A stretch of 64,000 nt of DNA. It comes from Eucalyptus grandis (Eukaryota > Streptophyta > Magnoliopsida > Myrtales > Myrtaceae). Below the pieces are notes generated by a model, which saw only the letters and a list, made by a program, of their open reading frames with translations, did not search any database and was not told where the DNA came from. Below, one piece after another: positions 11,729-21,488 of this stretch; position 1 is the first letter of the stretch; the number at the start of each line of letters is the position of its first letter. The DNA lies in contig NC_052619.1 of the NCBI RefSeq assembly GCF_016545825.1, positions 69,946,115-70,010,114 of the forward strand, in the 5' to 3' direction. The translations under genes and the position numbers were made by a program.

Positions 11729-11873
11729 CAGCAATAAGCAAGTAATTCCATTAGGAGAATTTAAGGTATCCCATAGTACAGTTCCTTGCCTCCTAGTTTA
11801 AATGATTTGATGAGGCTTTAACTTGAAAAAACAGGAGAAGAAAATTTCAGATCTTAAGCATTAACGAACATAC

Positions 11874-11987
11874 CCAGGAACAACAGGGTAAGTTGTGAAC
11901 CTCCATTCATTCTTGGCCTCGTGAAGGTCAGACTGACAAAACCCACAGAAGAGGGTTTTAATGGTGACATCTTCATCACCATTTTCC
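11874..11987 (-). pseudogene. CAD copy A, exon 2
   Basis: The exon (114 bp) begins after TTTTGCAG and ends CCTGG/GTATG. It encodes ENGDEDVTIKTLFCGFCQSD and then LHEAKNEW...TYPVVPG, the start of the catalytic domain. The family usually has CGVCHSD or CGICHTD around the catalytic zinc cysteine. The zinc-ligand cysteine is kept, but the following His is Gln. The splice borders are intact. Confidence 0.9.
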
Positions 11988-12495
11988 CTGCAAAACAGTA
12001 AATACAGTGTCAGACATGCACGTCAAATGCATTGCATCGCTCACTTCGAGAGGCAGACTCTCTATTTGTACGTTCAAAAACGTTGTTTTGTTCTGAAGTT
12101 TAGTTGAAACTGTTCTCCACCACATTAGCTCATCAGAAGAACTACATCCGCATAAATATCAGCGGCCCCAACTGAATTCCAACATGAGATGGTAAAGAAA
12201 AAACACTGATCCAGGTATGAGAGAGAAGTCAAAGAGGTTTCCATAACGATAGAAAACCCACCCTGTAAACGTTACAGCTGTCATCTCACTACGGAGAACA
12301 TGATCTCAAAATTAAGATTTTTGAAAAAGGAAATCAACTCAAATTTCTTTGTTGTTTCCCTGAGATCAATTGTGTACCTTTCAACTTTCCTCTTCCTCTT
12401 TTTTCATCCCTATAACCTTTTCCTTTTCTGGACAAAACCATTACCTCAACCCATGTGTTATTTTGCCATCCTCTGGTGATCCATTGGAGACTAGC

Positions 12496-13079
12496 GGTGA
12501 GCATGGTTTCAAGGAAGAACGTGAAACCTAAGAATCGGATTGTTAGGAACTTGTAGGTTCCCAGTTCCAAGGTATACATAGTAGATTTCATATTCCAAAA
12601 TATGAAGATTCTGTTTTGATGGCTAAGTTTTAGGTGTTTAGTTGGAGGAACTTGAAATTAAAACATGTAATTTGTGACCTAAAACCTAGAACAAATTTTA
12701 ATGTTTTTCTTGGTTTATGTCTTCATGTGATCTTGTGATATTTCATACGGTTTGATAATGAATATATAATCTAAAAGCTCTAATTTGAAATTCAATTTTA
12801 TGACTGAGACTTTTATTTCATTAATGTTCATATTTTTTGTGTCTTTATGGTTGGTGAATTATAGTATCAAGTGATGGTCATTAAAGGTTTTAATTCACAA
12901 CAATCATTCAATTAATAATATAGGTGGAACTTAGGTAGATCTTGAAACTGACGTTGGAACTTACGACAGGGTAGGTTCCAAGTTTTAGGGAATGCGGGGT
13001 AGGTTTCAGGTTCTAAAAAATGAAGAATCTATTTTAACGGGTAGGTTCCAAGTTCTAAATGGAACCTGAACCGTTCACC
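12496..13079. mobile_element. MITE-like insertion in CAD copy A intron 1
   Basis: The segment starts GGTGAGCATGG and ends ACCGTTCACC, a short imperfect inverted repeat. It is flanked by near-identical 16-bp direct repeats (12480-12495 and 13080-13095, TCCATTGGAGACTAGC type). It is filled with variants of GTAGGTTCCAAGTTCTA. Copy B has the same element in truncated form at about 21990-22565. There is no coding capacity and the superfamily is uncertain. Confidence 0.6.
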
Positions 13080-13455
13080 TCCATTGAAGACTAGTCTAAA
13101 ACTAGAAACAGAGTGAAACCTTGTGTTCAATTATTGAAACAGAAATTTCATCCCCATGTCCATGACTAATCATTGGCTATAAGCCCAAGCATAAGAAAGC
13201 ATACGTCCTTCTCAGTTTATTCAGAAAGAAACAACCTAATCTACTTGGTCAACAAAACCTAATCTACTTTATTGCACTATAGAGATAAGATGAAAACGAC
13301 AGGAAGCTGTGGTACCCCCCTGACTTGGAGACCTATTGTATTAATTAATCAATACACGGCAGAAAGTAGAACTCCGAGCATGCTGTTATCAGAATATTCA
13401 TTCTCGAATGTTCCCATGCTCGTAGTCGAAGCGTTATCGCTAGCTAGGTAGGTGC

Positions 13456-13560
13456 CTCCGAGAGAAATGGAAGGGCAAGAGAAGGCCAGACTTATCTTGG
13501 GCAGCCCAACGACGGCTCGTTGGCCTTGTGAGGATGCTCTTGAACCGGTGATTCCGCCAT
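13456..13560 (-). pseudogene. CAD copy A, exon 1
   Basis: The ATG is at 13558-13560. Translation starts MAESPVQEHPHKA and then a frameshift (105 bp against 98 bp in copy B) throws the downstream WAAQDKSGLLLPFHFSRR out of frame. The donor reads GAG/GCACC, where the ancestral site seen in copy B is AAG/GTATC. Confidence 0.88.
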
Positions 13561-13909
13561 CACTTGCCTCTAAAATACTCGTGCAACTTTTTTTGACAGA
13601 CTGTTTTTTATGTATACCATTACTAAAACGCAGTTGGAATTAGAATGAAGACTGCACCAGCAATAAATGCGAGAATAATTACATGCCTAATCTTATTGTG
13701 TTAATCTTATTGTGTTTTTCTTTTTATTTGGCGATAACTCTTTATTTTCATATGGCAATAACTCGAGATTTGTTTCCATACAGGTGATAAATCTTTCAGA
13801 GATGATTAACACCCTGATGATATTAACGGATCAATATCATGAATAACAATATATGAGCCATCAAATCAATTCATCGCCATGCTCATATATACTGAGTCGA
13901 TTCATCACA
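13561..13909 (-). promoter_or_regulatory. 5' flank of CAD copy A
   Basis: This is homologous to 38585-38930 upstream of copy B exon 1, so it is the old promoter-proximal region of the gene pair. A TATA-like GTATACATAAAA (minus strand) lies about 55 bases upstream of the ATG, a weak candidate. Homology stops at 13909, where the sequence switches to unit R1; this is the tandem-duplication junction. Confidence 0.5.
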
Positions 13910-14400
13910 TAAAGAGAGAACCCTTACATCTCTTTGGTTGTTTTCACAGATCGTCCGGGCAAATCTTCTTCCCTTAATCAAGATAGGGGTGTGATCAGTG
14001 CATCACGATAGAGCCCCGAGATGGAGGGATCTGCTGTCTGTTTCGTGTTGGCGGAGGTGTACCCAGAAAAGTGCTAACGAGGTTAGGGACTTCCACACGT
14101 CGGAGATCGACGACGGTATGTTTGTGGTCCTCGGTTAAGGTTTTAAACGACTCTACGTACGTGATGGGGACAAATGCATTTGCAGCCACATGTTCTTCCT
14201 ATGGTCTCCATCTCTCTCGAGCTATTTTCTATGTGAAACGATACAGACCAAAGAAAGAAAAACAAAAAGGTGGGAAACGACCCTTTTACCCTTTCCAAAG
14301 CAGTGACGTATACGCACTTCCATCCGGCCAGTTGTTTTCACTGTCTGTTTTCATCTCTTAAACGTTTTTATCATGTGTCATTCAAATTCAGAAAAATTAT
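13910..14400. repeat. Unit R1, partial copy downstream of CAD copy B
   Basis: Homologous to 5050-5540 and 49010-49490 in the same orientation. On the minus strand the 64-residue frame MAANAFVPITYVESFKTLTE... is open here. No family is recognised. Confidence 0.8.
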
Positions 14401-14646
14401 TCAAAAAAACCTAAATTTATTGTACCTTTACTAATTTAATCAAAAACATTTTTACATTTTGTCAATTGAGTTCATCTGATCAATTTTGGCTGAACAGTAC
14501 CAACGTGGATGTCCGTCATCCCCCACGTGGCACAGCGAGTGTTGACTTGTATTTTCAAATTATTTAATTATTTATTCATCCTTTTTAATCTAATGAAAAG
14601 TCCTCAAAAGTGGCAAATGAAATATCCAGAACGTGTCACCATATAT
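14401..14646. other. 3' flank of CAD copy B
   Basis: AT-rich and homologous to the 3' flank of copy A (5541-5799). No gene is seen. Confidence 0.5.
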
Positions 14647-14846
14647 CTACTGTGACAAGGAGCTGGCCGCATCGATCACAAACCTGTACCTAACATCAGA
14701 CTTCGCAAGCCTTTCCATGGCTGTATTGATGTAGTCCATCCGGATTAGCTCAACGTCCGCAGTGATACCATGTTCCGCACGGAAGTCTAGCAACTGCTGA
14801 GTCTCTTTCATTCCTCCTATATCACTGCCGCCCACAAGCTTGCCGC
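14647..14846 (-). pseudogene. CAD copy B, exon 6 (C-terminal)
   Basis: Encodes [20 protein letters not shown] through [10 protein letters not shown] to the stop. The frame is intact over 66 residues and very similar to copy A exon 6. The acceptor is AATTCTTTCAG. Confidence 0.92.
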
Positions 14847-15527
14847 CTGAAAGAATTAACAAAGTCGGAATCATTGTAGTTTGGTTCAGCAACTTGCAAT
14901 TCGAGCTTGACCATAAGCTGGAACTTCTAATATCTCCGGCAGTGAAAAATATAAGTCTACACTGATTAAAACATAAGTCTGTAGCACCTTTTCAGCTCAT
15001 ACGCATTCGTTGGTAAAACTCAAAATTAATCTATCGAAAGGAAGCCAAAGAGAAAAGAAAATAGAAGTTTGTTACAGAAGAATGTTTTGTTTGGATAGCT
15101 GCAAGTAGGGTGTAAGCAAGTCAAGTTACTCGTGAGCTACTCAAGCTTGACACATAGAACACTCGGACTCAGCTAGATCATTCTCGAGTTCGAGTAGCTC
15201 GAGTGCTTAACCAGTCAAGCTTGAGTTTAGAGACACTCAACTTGAACTAATCAAGTAATTGAACTTCTATATATTTAAGGATAGTTATGCATCTGTAGAT
15301 ACTATAAAGAAGCATGTAATATATTTATCTGGTTTTATCATATTCTCAGAATTAGAGATCAAGTTTGTGCTTAACTCGAGCAGAGACTAAAATTCAGCCT
15401 TAACAAGTGAATTTGAGTTTGGACAATGTCGAGCTCCAAAATTAACTTATTTTTACTTGACTCAAATTTGCAATTCCATTTAAACAATTCGACCACCCAC
15501 TCAATGCAGCACTAGTTTATCCCTTAC

Positions 15528-15680
15528 CTACAACCAAGGTAAAGATGGGCAGCTCTAGGGGCTTATCAGGCAATCCCAAGTAACAAGTTTGCCATTAAGC
15601 TTGAGCAGACTAAGCAATGGAAGAAGAGGGTGCACAGCAGAAACTGTGTCAATAATGTCGTCTATGGTTCCCAAAGCTGG
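15528..15680 (-). pseudogene. CAD copy B, exon 5
   Basis: Starts after CTTGCTTCTTGCAG with [20 protein letters not shown] and ends at a GTAAGG donor. Relative to copy A one A is missing in the ACTATGGGATTGCC stretch (read ACTTGGG here), which shifts the frame before the GLPDKPIEL segment. Confidence 0.9.
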
Positions 15681-15956
15681 CTGCAAGAAGCAAGTAATTC
15701 CATTAGGAGAATTTAAGGTACTCTAGTCTCTGCATAACTGACTTAGTAATCCCCTTCTATTCGGGTATATCTACACTATGTCATCTCCAGCTTTTGATGG
15801 AATATTGGTGAGACCGTGCATCTCTATTCCCGCATCACAAAAATTTTGAATTGCGTCCGCTAGAAGAGAATCACAGGACTGAATATAGCAATGATTGACA
15901 TGCTAGTCCTCCTACCAGTAGAAAGGTACTAGTTACTGTTTCCAAACTTCACTCAC
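15681..15956 (-). other. CAD copy B intron 4
   Basis: 276 bp between a good donor (AAG/GTGAGTG) and a good acceptor (TTCTTGCAG). Copy A lost this intron in its exon 3-4 deletion. Confidence 0.7.
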
Positions 15957-16452
15957 CTTCATTACTGTAAGGTCACTGTTTACAGCACCGAGTCTTTCAA
16001 TCGCCTTAGCTTCCTTTTTGGAAGAGGAACTAATAACAGTGACTTTTAGTCCAAATGCCTTGCCCATTTTCACGGCCACATGACCAAGCCCACCAAGTCC
16101 AGCCACATTCAAATGCTTGCTCTGTCGTGCCATGGTATTTCATCGGTCTATACACCGTGATTCCAGCCCATAATAGTGGCGCACCATCTCCGACGGTTAC
16201 TTGTCAGGGAAACAAAGCACATAATGCTCATCAATGACCATCATATCAGAGTAACCACCATATGTTTTTGTTCCATCTGTCTAATGGGAATTATAGGTAA
16301 ATATAGTCTGGGGGCAGTAGTTTTCCCGATGTTGCTGGCAGATCTCACATTTTTTGCAGGAGCCCACTACGACCCCGACACCTACTTGCTCACCCACTTT
16401 GGATTACTTCACATGGCTCCCCACTTTAAACACAGTTCCAACGATATCATGC
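15957..16452 (-). pseudogene. CAD copy B, exon 3-4 (structural zinc and NADP fold)
   Basis: Starts after CTGTCTACAG with HDIVGTVFKVGSHVK, then GSCKKCEICQQHRENYC with all four structural-zinc cysteines, [32 protein letters not shown], and [20 protein letters not shown] containing the GxGGxG dinucleotide loop. Disruptions: a stop after SHVK, a stop after YNSH, a stop after CFPDK, a frameshift before GAPLL and another before [10 protein letters not shown]. Each segment matches the plant CAD family in order, so this is a decayed exon and not a chance match. Confidence 0.92.
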
Positions 16453-16716
16453 CTGTAGACAGACAAGTAGAACAGTTAACTGAGTGTACAAGCTCATTGC
16501 ACGCTTGCAATACTTCAATTGAGATCAACTTTTTAACTAACTGTCGATATTGATATAACGAATGCTAGTCAGTCTCTCAATTTCATTTTACATCTCAACA
16601 AATAGAGACAAAAAAAGGTTGCAAAAACACCTTGGGCCTTAAAAGTGAATAGCATGCATTGAAATAAAAAAGTTAAGTAATACACGTTTGCTTTGAATAT
16701 TGACAGTGTGTATAAC
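16453..16716 (-). other. CAD copy B intron 2, part adjoining exon 3
   Basis: Intron sequence up to the ATAAC target duplication of the solo LTR. Nothing else is recognised. Confidence 0.6.
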
Positions 16717-17306
16717 TGTGGCATCCTAAAATCTCGTGACAACCTGTGTAGTACCATGAACCATGATTAGGTAATGGAAGTGCCGTTTGATTTTGTATTA
16801 GCCATTGAGTTAATGAATTTCAATTAATTTAAGGCCGAGCATTGTAAAGGATGATTGTTTGGATGGAGATGTGTCTTCAAGTGACCCAAGGATTTTATTA
16901 AAGTGCAAATTGATATAGAAATCTTATTCTTGGTGGTGCACTTTATAAGTAGAATTTTATTGATTTAAATTATAAAGTTTTGTGGGCTTATAAGTTGAAA
17001 TTAGGAGCTTATTTAAATAAGGGTTAAATGGAATAGGAATAGGAGAGGGTGGGCTGATTTTTAGGCCCAAAGACCATCCAACCAGCCCACGCCAACCCCT
17101 TGGTTGACCGGCCCATGAAGGCCCAAGACCGGCCCAAACCTTGAAGCCCATCAACCTTGCATGTGAGCTGCCAAGTGGCATGGAGGAGGAGCCAAGTGTG
17201 GCTGCCCTCATTGGCTTCCTTGGGTGGCTTCATGCAATCAAATGATTGCAAATGATTGTGGGAAAGAAAGCTAAAGGGAGAGAGGCGGATGGGTGAAGGG
17301 GAATCG

Positions 17307-17310
<4 letters not shown>

Positions 17311-17394
<84 letters not shown>
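17311..17394. repeat. (GA)n(GT)n compound microsatellite
   Basis: About 58 bp of GA repeats followed by about 26 bp of GT repeats inside the solo LTR. Open frames across it on both strands are artefacts of the repeat. Confidence 0.95.
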
Positions 17395-17398
<4 letters not shown>

Positions 17399-18794
17399 CC
17401 GAGAGGGAGGAAGAGGGAAGTGGGCGTGCGAGAGGAAGGAGGAGGATCGACCGCCTAGCTTGGCCGCCGTCCGTTCGCCGCTTTGCCGCCATTCTTGTTG
17501 CTGTTTGTGCTTGAGTTTAAGGCAAGTGAAGTCCTAAAACCTACCCTTTGCATTGCTGTGTGTATGTGTAGTGGATGGTAAGTCTTGGTTGTGGTAGACG
17601 GGATGAAATTTCGGAGCTATGGAGAGAGATTCGTTGGTCATGCATGCAGTTTCTAGAAAGACCAGTTTGACCATTCTTGAGTTTGTGTGTTTCATGTGAC
17701 TTTTTAGTCGGAATCTTGTTTCAATTTCTTCATAAAAGTTGTAGAGAAAACCTTGAAGAACAACATACTAAAATTTGAGACAAAAAAAAACAAGAAATGG
17801 TTAGTGAAATGATTTTTCTTTAGAGAGATTAGATCTGGAATTCGTTGTGCTGACTTTCAGTGGTTTCGTGGTCTGTAAAGTAACCTCCTTGTGAAAATAT
17901 CACTTTTATCTCTTAACCAAAGTTGTAGTGTACTTCTTGAGGTAGAACATATCAAAAATTTATAGGAAATGAACAAAAATAGGTCGGTGAAATCGTCATC
18001 TTTTGAAAAAAACTGGATCTGGGAAAAACGCTGCTTCGACCTAGTATGATTTTGTGATTTTTATATAATCATACAGTTAAAATTTGATCGTGTGTCCTAA
18101 TTAAAGTTGTAGGTAATATTATGAGGAATAACATACTAAAAATTTAGAAGAAATGAACATATGTAGGTTGGCAAAATGAGTTTCTTTTGGAAGATGATAA
18201 TTTGGGAAAAGATGATACTGAGAACAGGAAGAAATAATCGTCTATATCTATTAACCTAGAACGATTTGGGTTTCGATGTCTTCATGAGATATTTACCTCT
18301 AGGAATTTTATATAACATGTTAAAATTTCAGAATTTTTGGGGTTCATTTGGATATTTAATTTAAATTTCTTCCGAAACTGTGCAAGTTGAAATATTGAAG
18401 TATTGAAAACTGTGATGCATGGACCGTGCTGTTTTGTGTGAGGTTCTTTTGGTATGATGTTATTCATGAGATATCTGCCTTTAGGTCTTGTCTATAATGT
18501 ATCAAGTTTTCAGAATTTATTAATGTCATTTATTAATTTTCTGGAGTTTTAATTAGAGGAATGCATTCTGATTTATTAAAAAAAATTGATGTGTTTTGAA
18601 AAATAAATGAAATTCTCCATGTGATGAAATACTTTGAGTGGTTGATTTTGCTGCATATATGATGGCATATGGCATGTTAGATGGCATGAAAAGTTGGTTG
18701 AGATCCTTGATATTGTTGCATCAAATGCCATGTTGAAATTGAGATACATGTATAAATGTGAATTGAGATGGTAACAAGACCGTCGGAGGTGTGA

Positions 18795-19060
18795 GCCGAC
18801 GATGCCTCGAGAGTTTCGAGATGCCCGGAATGTGGGGGTGCCGGAAGCCCTGGAGGCGTGTGCCCGGGGAGATACCTCGTGATGCCAGTTGGGATACGAG
18901 ATGCCCGGAATGTGGGGGTGCCGGATGCCCGGAATGTGGGGGTACTAGAAGTCTCGAAGGTGTGTGTCGAGGGGATACTTTGTGATGCCAGTTGGGATAC
19001 GAGATGCCCGGAATGTGGGGGTGCTGGATGCCCGGTGGTGTGTGCCGAAGGTTTCTCGTG
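18795..19060. repeat. Minisatellite block 1 in the solo LTR
   Basis: Repeats of GATGCCCGGAATGTGGGGGT joined by GGTGTGTGCCGAGG and GATGCCAGTTGGGATACGAG variants, about four to five irregular units. Confidence 0.8.
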
Positions 19061-19149
19061 ATGCCAGGTTGGACACAAGCGATAAATTGTGGGATGCAAG
19101 CATTGGTCCCTGGGAAGAAAATGATGTGACCTAATTGAAATATAAAGAT

Positions 19150-19410
19150 CGATGATGTGCACATATGGCATGGATATGCATGAATGCTTGATGATGAGAG
19201 CATGGTGGTATATGCACATATGGCATGGATATGCATGAATGCTTGATGATGAGTGCATGGTGGTATATGCACATATGGCATGGATATGCATGAATGCTTG
19301 ATGATGAGTGCATGGTGGTATATGCACATATGGCATGGTGATATATGCGTGGATGCTTGATGATGAGTGCATGATGGTCTATGCACATATGGCATGATGA
19401 CATATGCATG
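19150..19410. repeat. Minisatellite block 2 in the solo LTR
   Basis: About five units of roughly 52-60 bp built from TATGCACATATGGCATGGAT, ATGCATGAATGCTTGATGAT and GAGTGCATGGTGG. The long minus-strand frames here (HHALIIKHSCIS...) are repeat translations and not protein genes. Confidence 0.9.
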
Positions 19411-20286
19411 GCTACGCGGTAAGTTATGCTTGAATGCATGAACGATATGTGCTTTGTTTATGATGCCTTCAATGTTCTGTTTGATGCATTGAGTAGTTTG
19501 GTGGATCTTTGCTGCTGAGTGGTTGTACTCACCTCTTTTGGGGATTAACATTTCAGATTAGAAAGATGCATTTGCTGCCGATTGCATGCGGTACTTACTA
19601 TGGCATACCTACTGATGTGGATGTGGAGTGTACTGAGCATGTCTGTGTCGGTGCTCCTGGTTTAGTTTTTGTTCGAGTCCGTGTTCTGGTGACGTATGAT
19701 GTGGGTCAAGCTGATGGCCCGGTTATCCAAGAGTTTTTATCTGTCCATGTCCAACATGATGGAGCGATGTTAGGGATGTTACTACCGCCGCCACTTGATG
19801 CACCGGATTGGGTATGATGGCGCATGTAGCTATTGGGAGCTGACACTTTTTGGAGATAGCCGACGCTTGTTTATGGAGGGTGGTACATGTTTGATGTAGA
19901 ATCGAGTCCTTTTGGGGTGGTAACCGAGTATAGTTAAAATCTTGGCTTTTTTGTTGTATCGACCTTGATGTCTATCATGAAAATATAAATAAGAGTGAAT
20001 CGGCATTATTTTTTCTTATGGCGTGTAGTTGGTGTGTATTGCATTATGGTTGTTGGAGGGAGAGATGGTGAGACTTGTTTATGCTTCCACTAATAAGCTG
20101 TGCTGGGACTGTTTTAAAAAAAAAAAAAAAATCTCTAATCATAGTTATATGAGATTGAGTAGCTAAAGAGAGAGTGCCTGTGGCGGCCTCAGGCGAGTCG
20201 GGAGTGCCACAATAACCAAAACATATAATGAGAAACAAGTTTTTTTTTTTTTGTCTTGGTTACTACGCAAAAGGAGCATATACTTA

Positions 20287-20845
20287 GGGTGCGCATGATA
20301 ATTATTCTAGTTTTGTTTCAAAACTATTTTTTTATTTAATTTTTTTTAGAATTAAAAATCCATTTGGTAACGCAATTGCATTTTTCTATTTCTAAAACAA
20401 ATTATTAGTCTAGAAATAAGTTTAGAGTAGAAACAAGAAGTACAAATTTTTTATTTCTCTATTTCTGTTGAAAAATAAAAACTCTTCTTATCATTTGTTA
20501 TCACTACTAATCGAGTGTCCACTCGATGCCACCACCTGCCATATGCTATTGCCATAGATGGACTATGACCGCTAACCAACCCCCATTGGTAGCTACCGTT
20601 GGCTGTTGGTCACCGGCTGCCATTGCCCTGTCGTCGGTTGCCCTTGCCGGTTTGATGTCGCTATTGTCGCCAATTAAGAGGAATAAATTTTATGTCGTTA
20701 TTAAATGAATTTCTATTTTAAAAATGAAAATTTTGTATCATTATTAAATGCGCATTTTTGTTTAGAAACCAATACAAGAAAAAAATAGAAAAATTTATTT
20801 TTATTTTAAAATTAATTTCATTAGAATAGTTATCATTCGCACAGC
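20287..20845. mobile_element. MITE-like element in CAD copy B intron 2
   Basis: Left end GGGTGCGCATGATAATTATT and right end ATAGTTATCATTCGCACAGC are imperfect inverted repeats of about 22 bp. The interior is AT-rich with an ATTTGGTAACGCA-type word. The flanks read TTA on the left and TAA on the right, so the target duplication is unclear (TA or a 3-bp site). There is no transposase. Confidence 0.6.
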
Positions 20846-20867
20846 TAATACTTCCTTTATTGCAATG

Positions 20868-21089
20868 ATAGGAGAAGGCCACTCGGGAACTAAGCGAAGA
20901 ACTTCATCATGGATGAAAAGTGCAGGCCTTACAGGAAAAGTATGCGACTGGACAAAAGGACTTGGAGACATGATTGCTAGCACTCACATCAATGCATCAA
21001 AAATTATTTTACACAATTCCCTTGGAAACAAAGTGCTGGAAACTTTTGCTCTTTACAAACTAGTGTTTGATGCAATTGTCAAACAGTAA
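20868..21089 (+). other. Unassigned open frame in CAD copy B intron 2
   Basis: A 74-codon frame (GEGHSGTKRRTSSWMKSAGL... to ...FDAIVKQ) is open on the plus strand, and a 60-codon frame is open opposite to it. No family is recognised. It lies in an intron with no counterpart in copy A, where the stretch is deleted, so conservation cannot be tested here. It is probably non-coding. Confidence 0.2.
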
Positions 21090-21374
21090 GAAATAACTCC
21101 ATGCATGGACCCACGAAAGGATACCTTGATAGAATCATGTTTAGAAGATGTAAAAGAGTAAAGTCGAAAGTTACGGTTAGAAGTCCGAAAGCTGAATTTA
21201 ATCCATTGGCCACACTGGCTTTAGACTGTGAACACAATTTCAAATAAACTCCATTTGTTTAAGAGTGGTACGCAATGTACAGTTCCTTGCCCCCTAGTTT
21301 AAATGATTTGATGAAGCTTTAACTTGAAAAAACAGGAGAAGAAAATTTCAGATCTTAAGCATTAACGAACGTAT

Positions 21375-21488
21375 CCAGAAACAACAGGGTAAGTGGTGAA
21401 CCCCCATTCATTCCTGGCCTCGTGAAGGTCAGACTGACAAAACCCACAGAAGAGGGTTTTAATGGTGACATCTTCATCATCATTTTCC
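21375..21488 (-). pseudogene. CAD copy B, exon 2
   Basis: 114 bp, same borders as in copy A. It encodes ENDDEDVTIKTLFCGFCQSD and then LHEARNEWGFTTYPVVSG. The acceptor is TTTTGCAG. The donor reads CTGG/ATACG where copy A has GTATG, so splicing at this site should fail. Both copies share Gln in place of the His after the catalytic cysteine, so that change came before the duplication. Confidence 0.9.

Larger units (their letters stand above)
5800..13560 (-). pseudogene. CAD-like alcohol dehydrogenase pseudogene, copy A
   Basis: The locus has exon 1 (13456-13560), exon 2 (11874-11987), exon 5 (11575-11728) and exon 6 (5800-5999) of a zinc-dependent alcohol dehydrogenase of the cinnamyl alcohol dehydrogenase/mannitol dehydrogenase type, a cytosolic NADP(H) enzyme reducing aldehydes to alcohols. 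The exon carrying the four structural-zinc cysteines and the Rossmann GxGGxG loop is gone: intron sequence next to exon 5 joins intron 2 sequence near 11770, removing what copy B has from about 15720 to 21275. The exon 1 donor is GC instead of GT, the exon 5 acceptor AG has become TG, and exon 1 is frameshifted. A full copia element sits in the last intron. It cannot make an enzyme. Confidence 0.9.
16717..20211 (+). mobile_element. 3.5-kb solo LTR inside CAD copy B intron 2
   Basis: Ends are TGTGGCATCC and GGAGTGCCACA, so the TG...CA termini form the inverted pair TGTGGCA/TGCCACA. The perfect 5-bp duplication ATAAC lies at 16712-16716 and 20212-20216. There is no internal domain, primer site or second LTR, so this is the product of LTR-LTR recombination. 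The length and leader-like content resemble the 3.3-kb Ty3/gypsy LTR at 58231-61577, which suggests a related lineage. It contains a GA/GT microsatellite, two minisatellite blocks and an open frame of about 85 codons at 19560-19817 with no known match. The strand is set by analogy with that LTR. Confidence 0.88.

Noticed and set aside
5800..16452. CAD copies plus CYP79 as a working biosynthetic cluster
   Set aside because: Both CAD copies are clearly disabled, and CAD-type enzymes are not an established step next to CYP79 chemistry; adjacency alone is not evidence.
17256..17537. Frame with Glu-Arg runs as a possible charged protein
   Set aside because: It is the GA/GT microsatellite of the solo LTR.
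18677..19551. Long minus-strand frames (up to 276 codons) rich in HHALIIKHSCIS
   Set aside because: They run through minisatellites of the solo LTR; the repeats have no stops in several frames. No protein signature.
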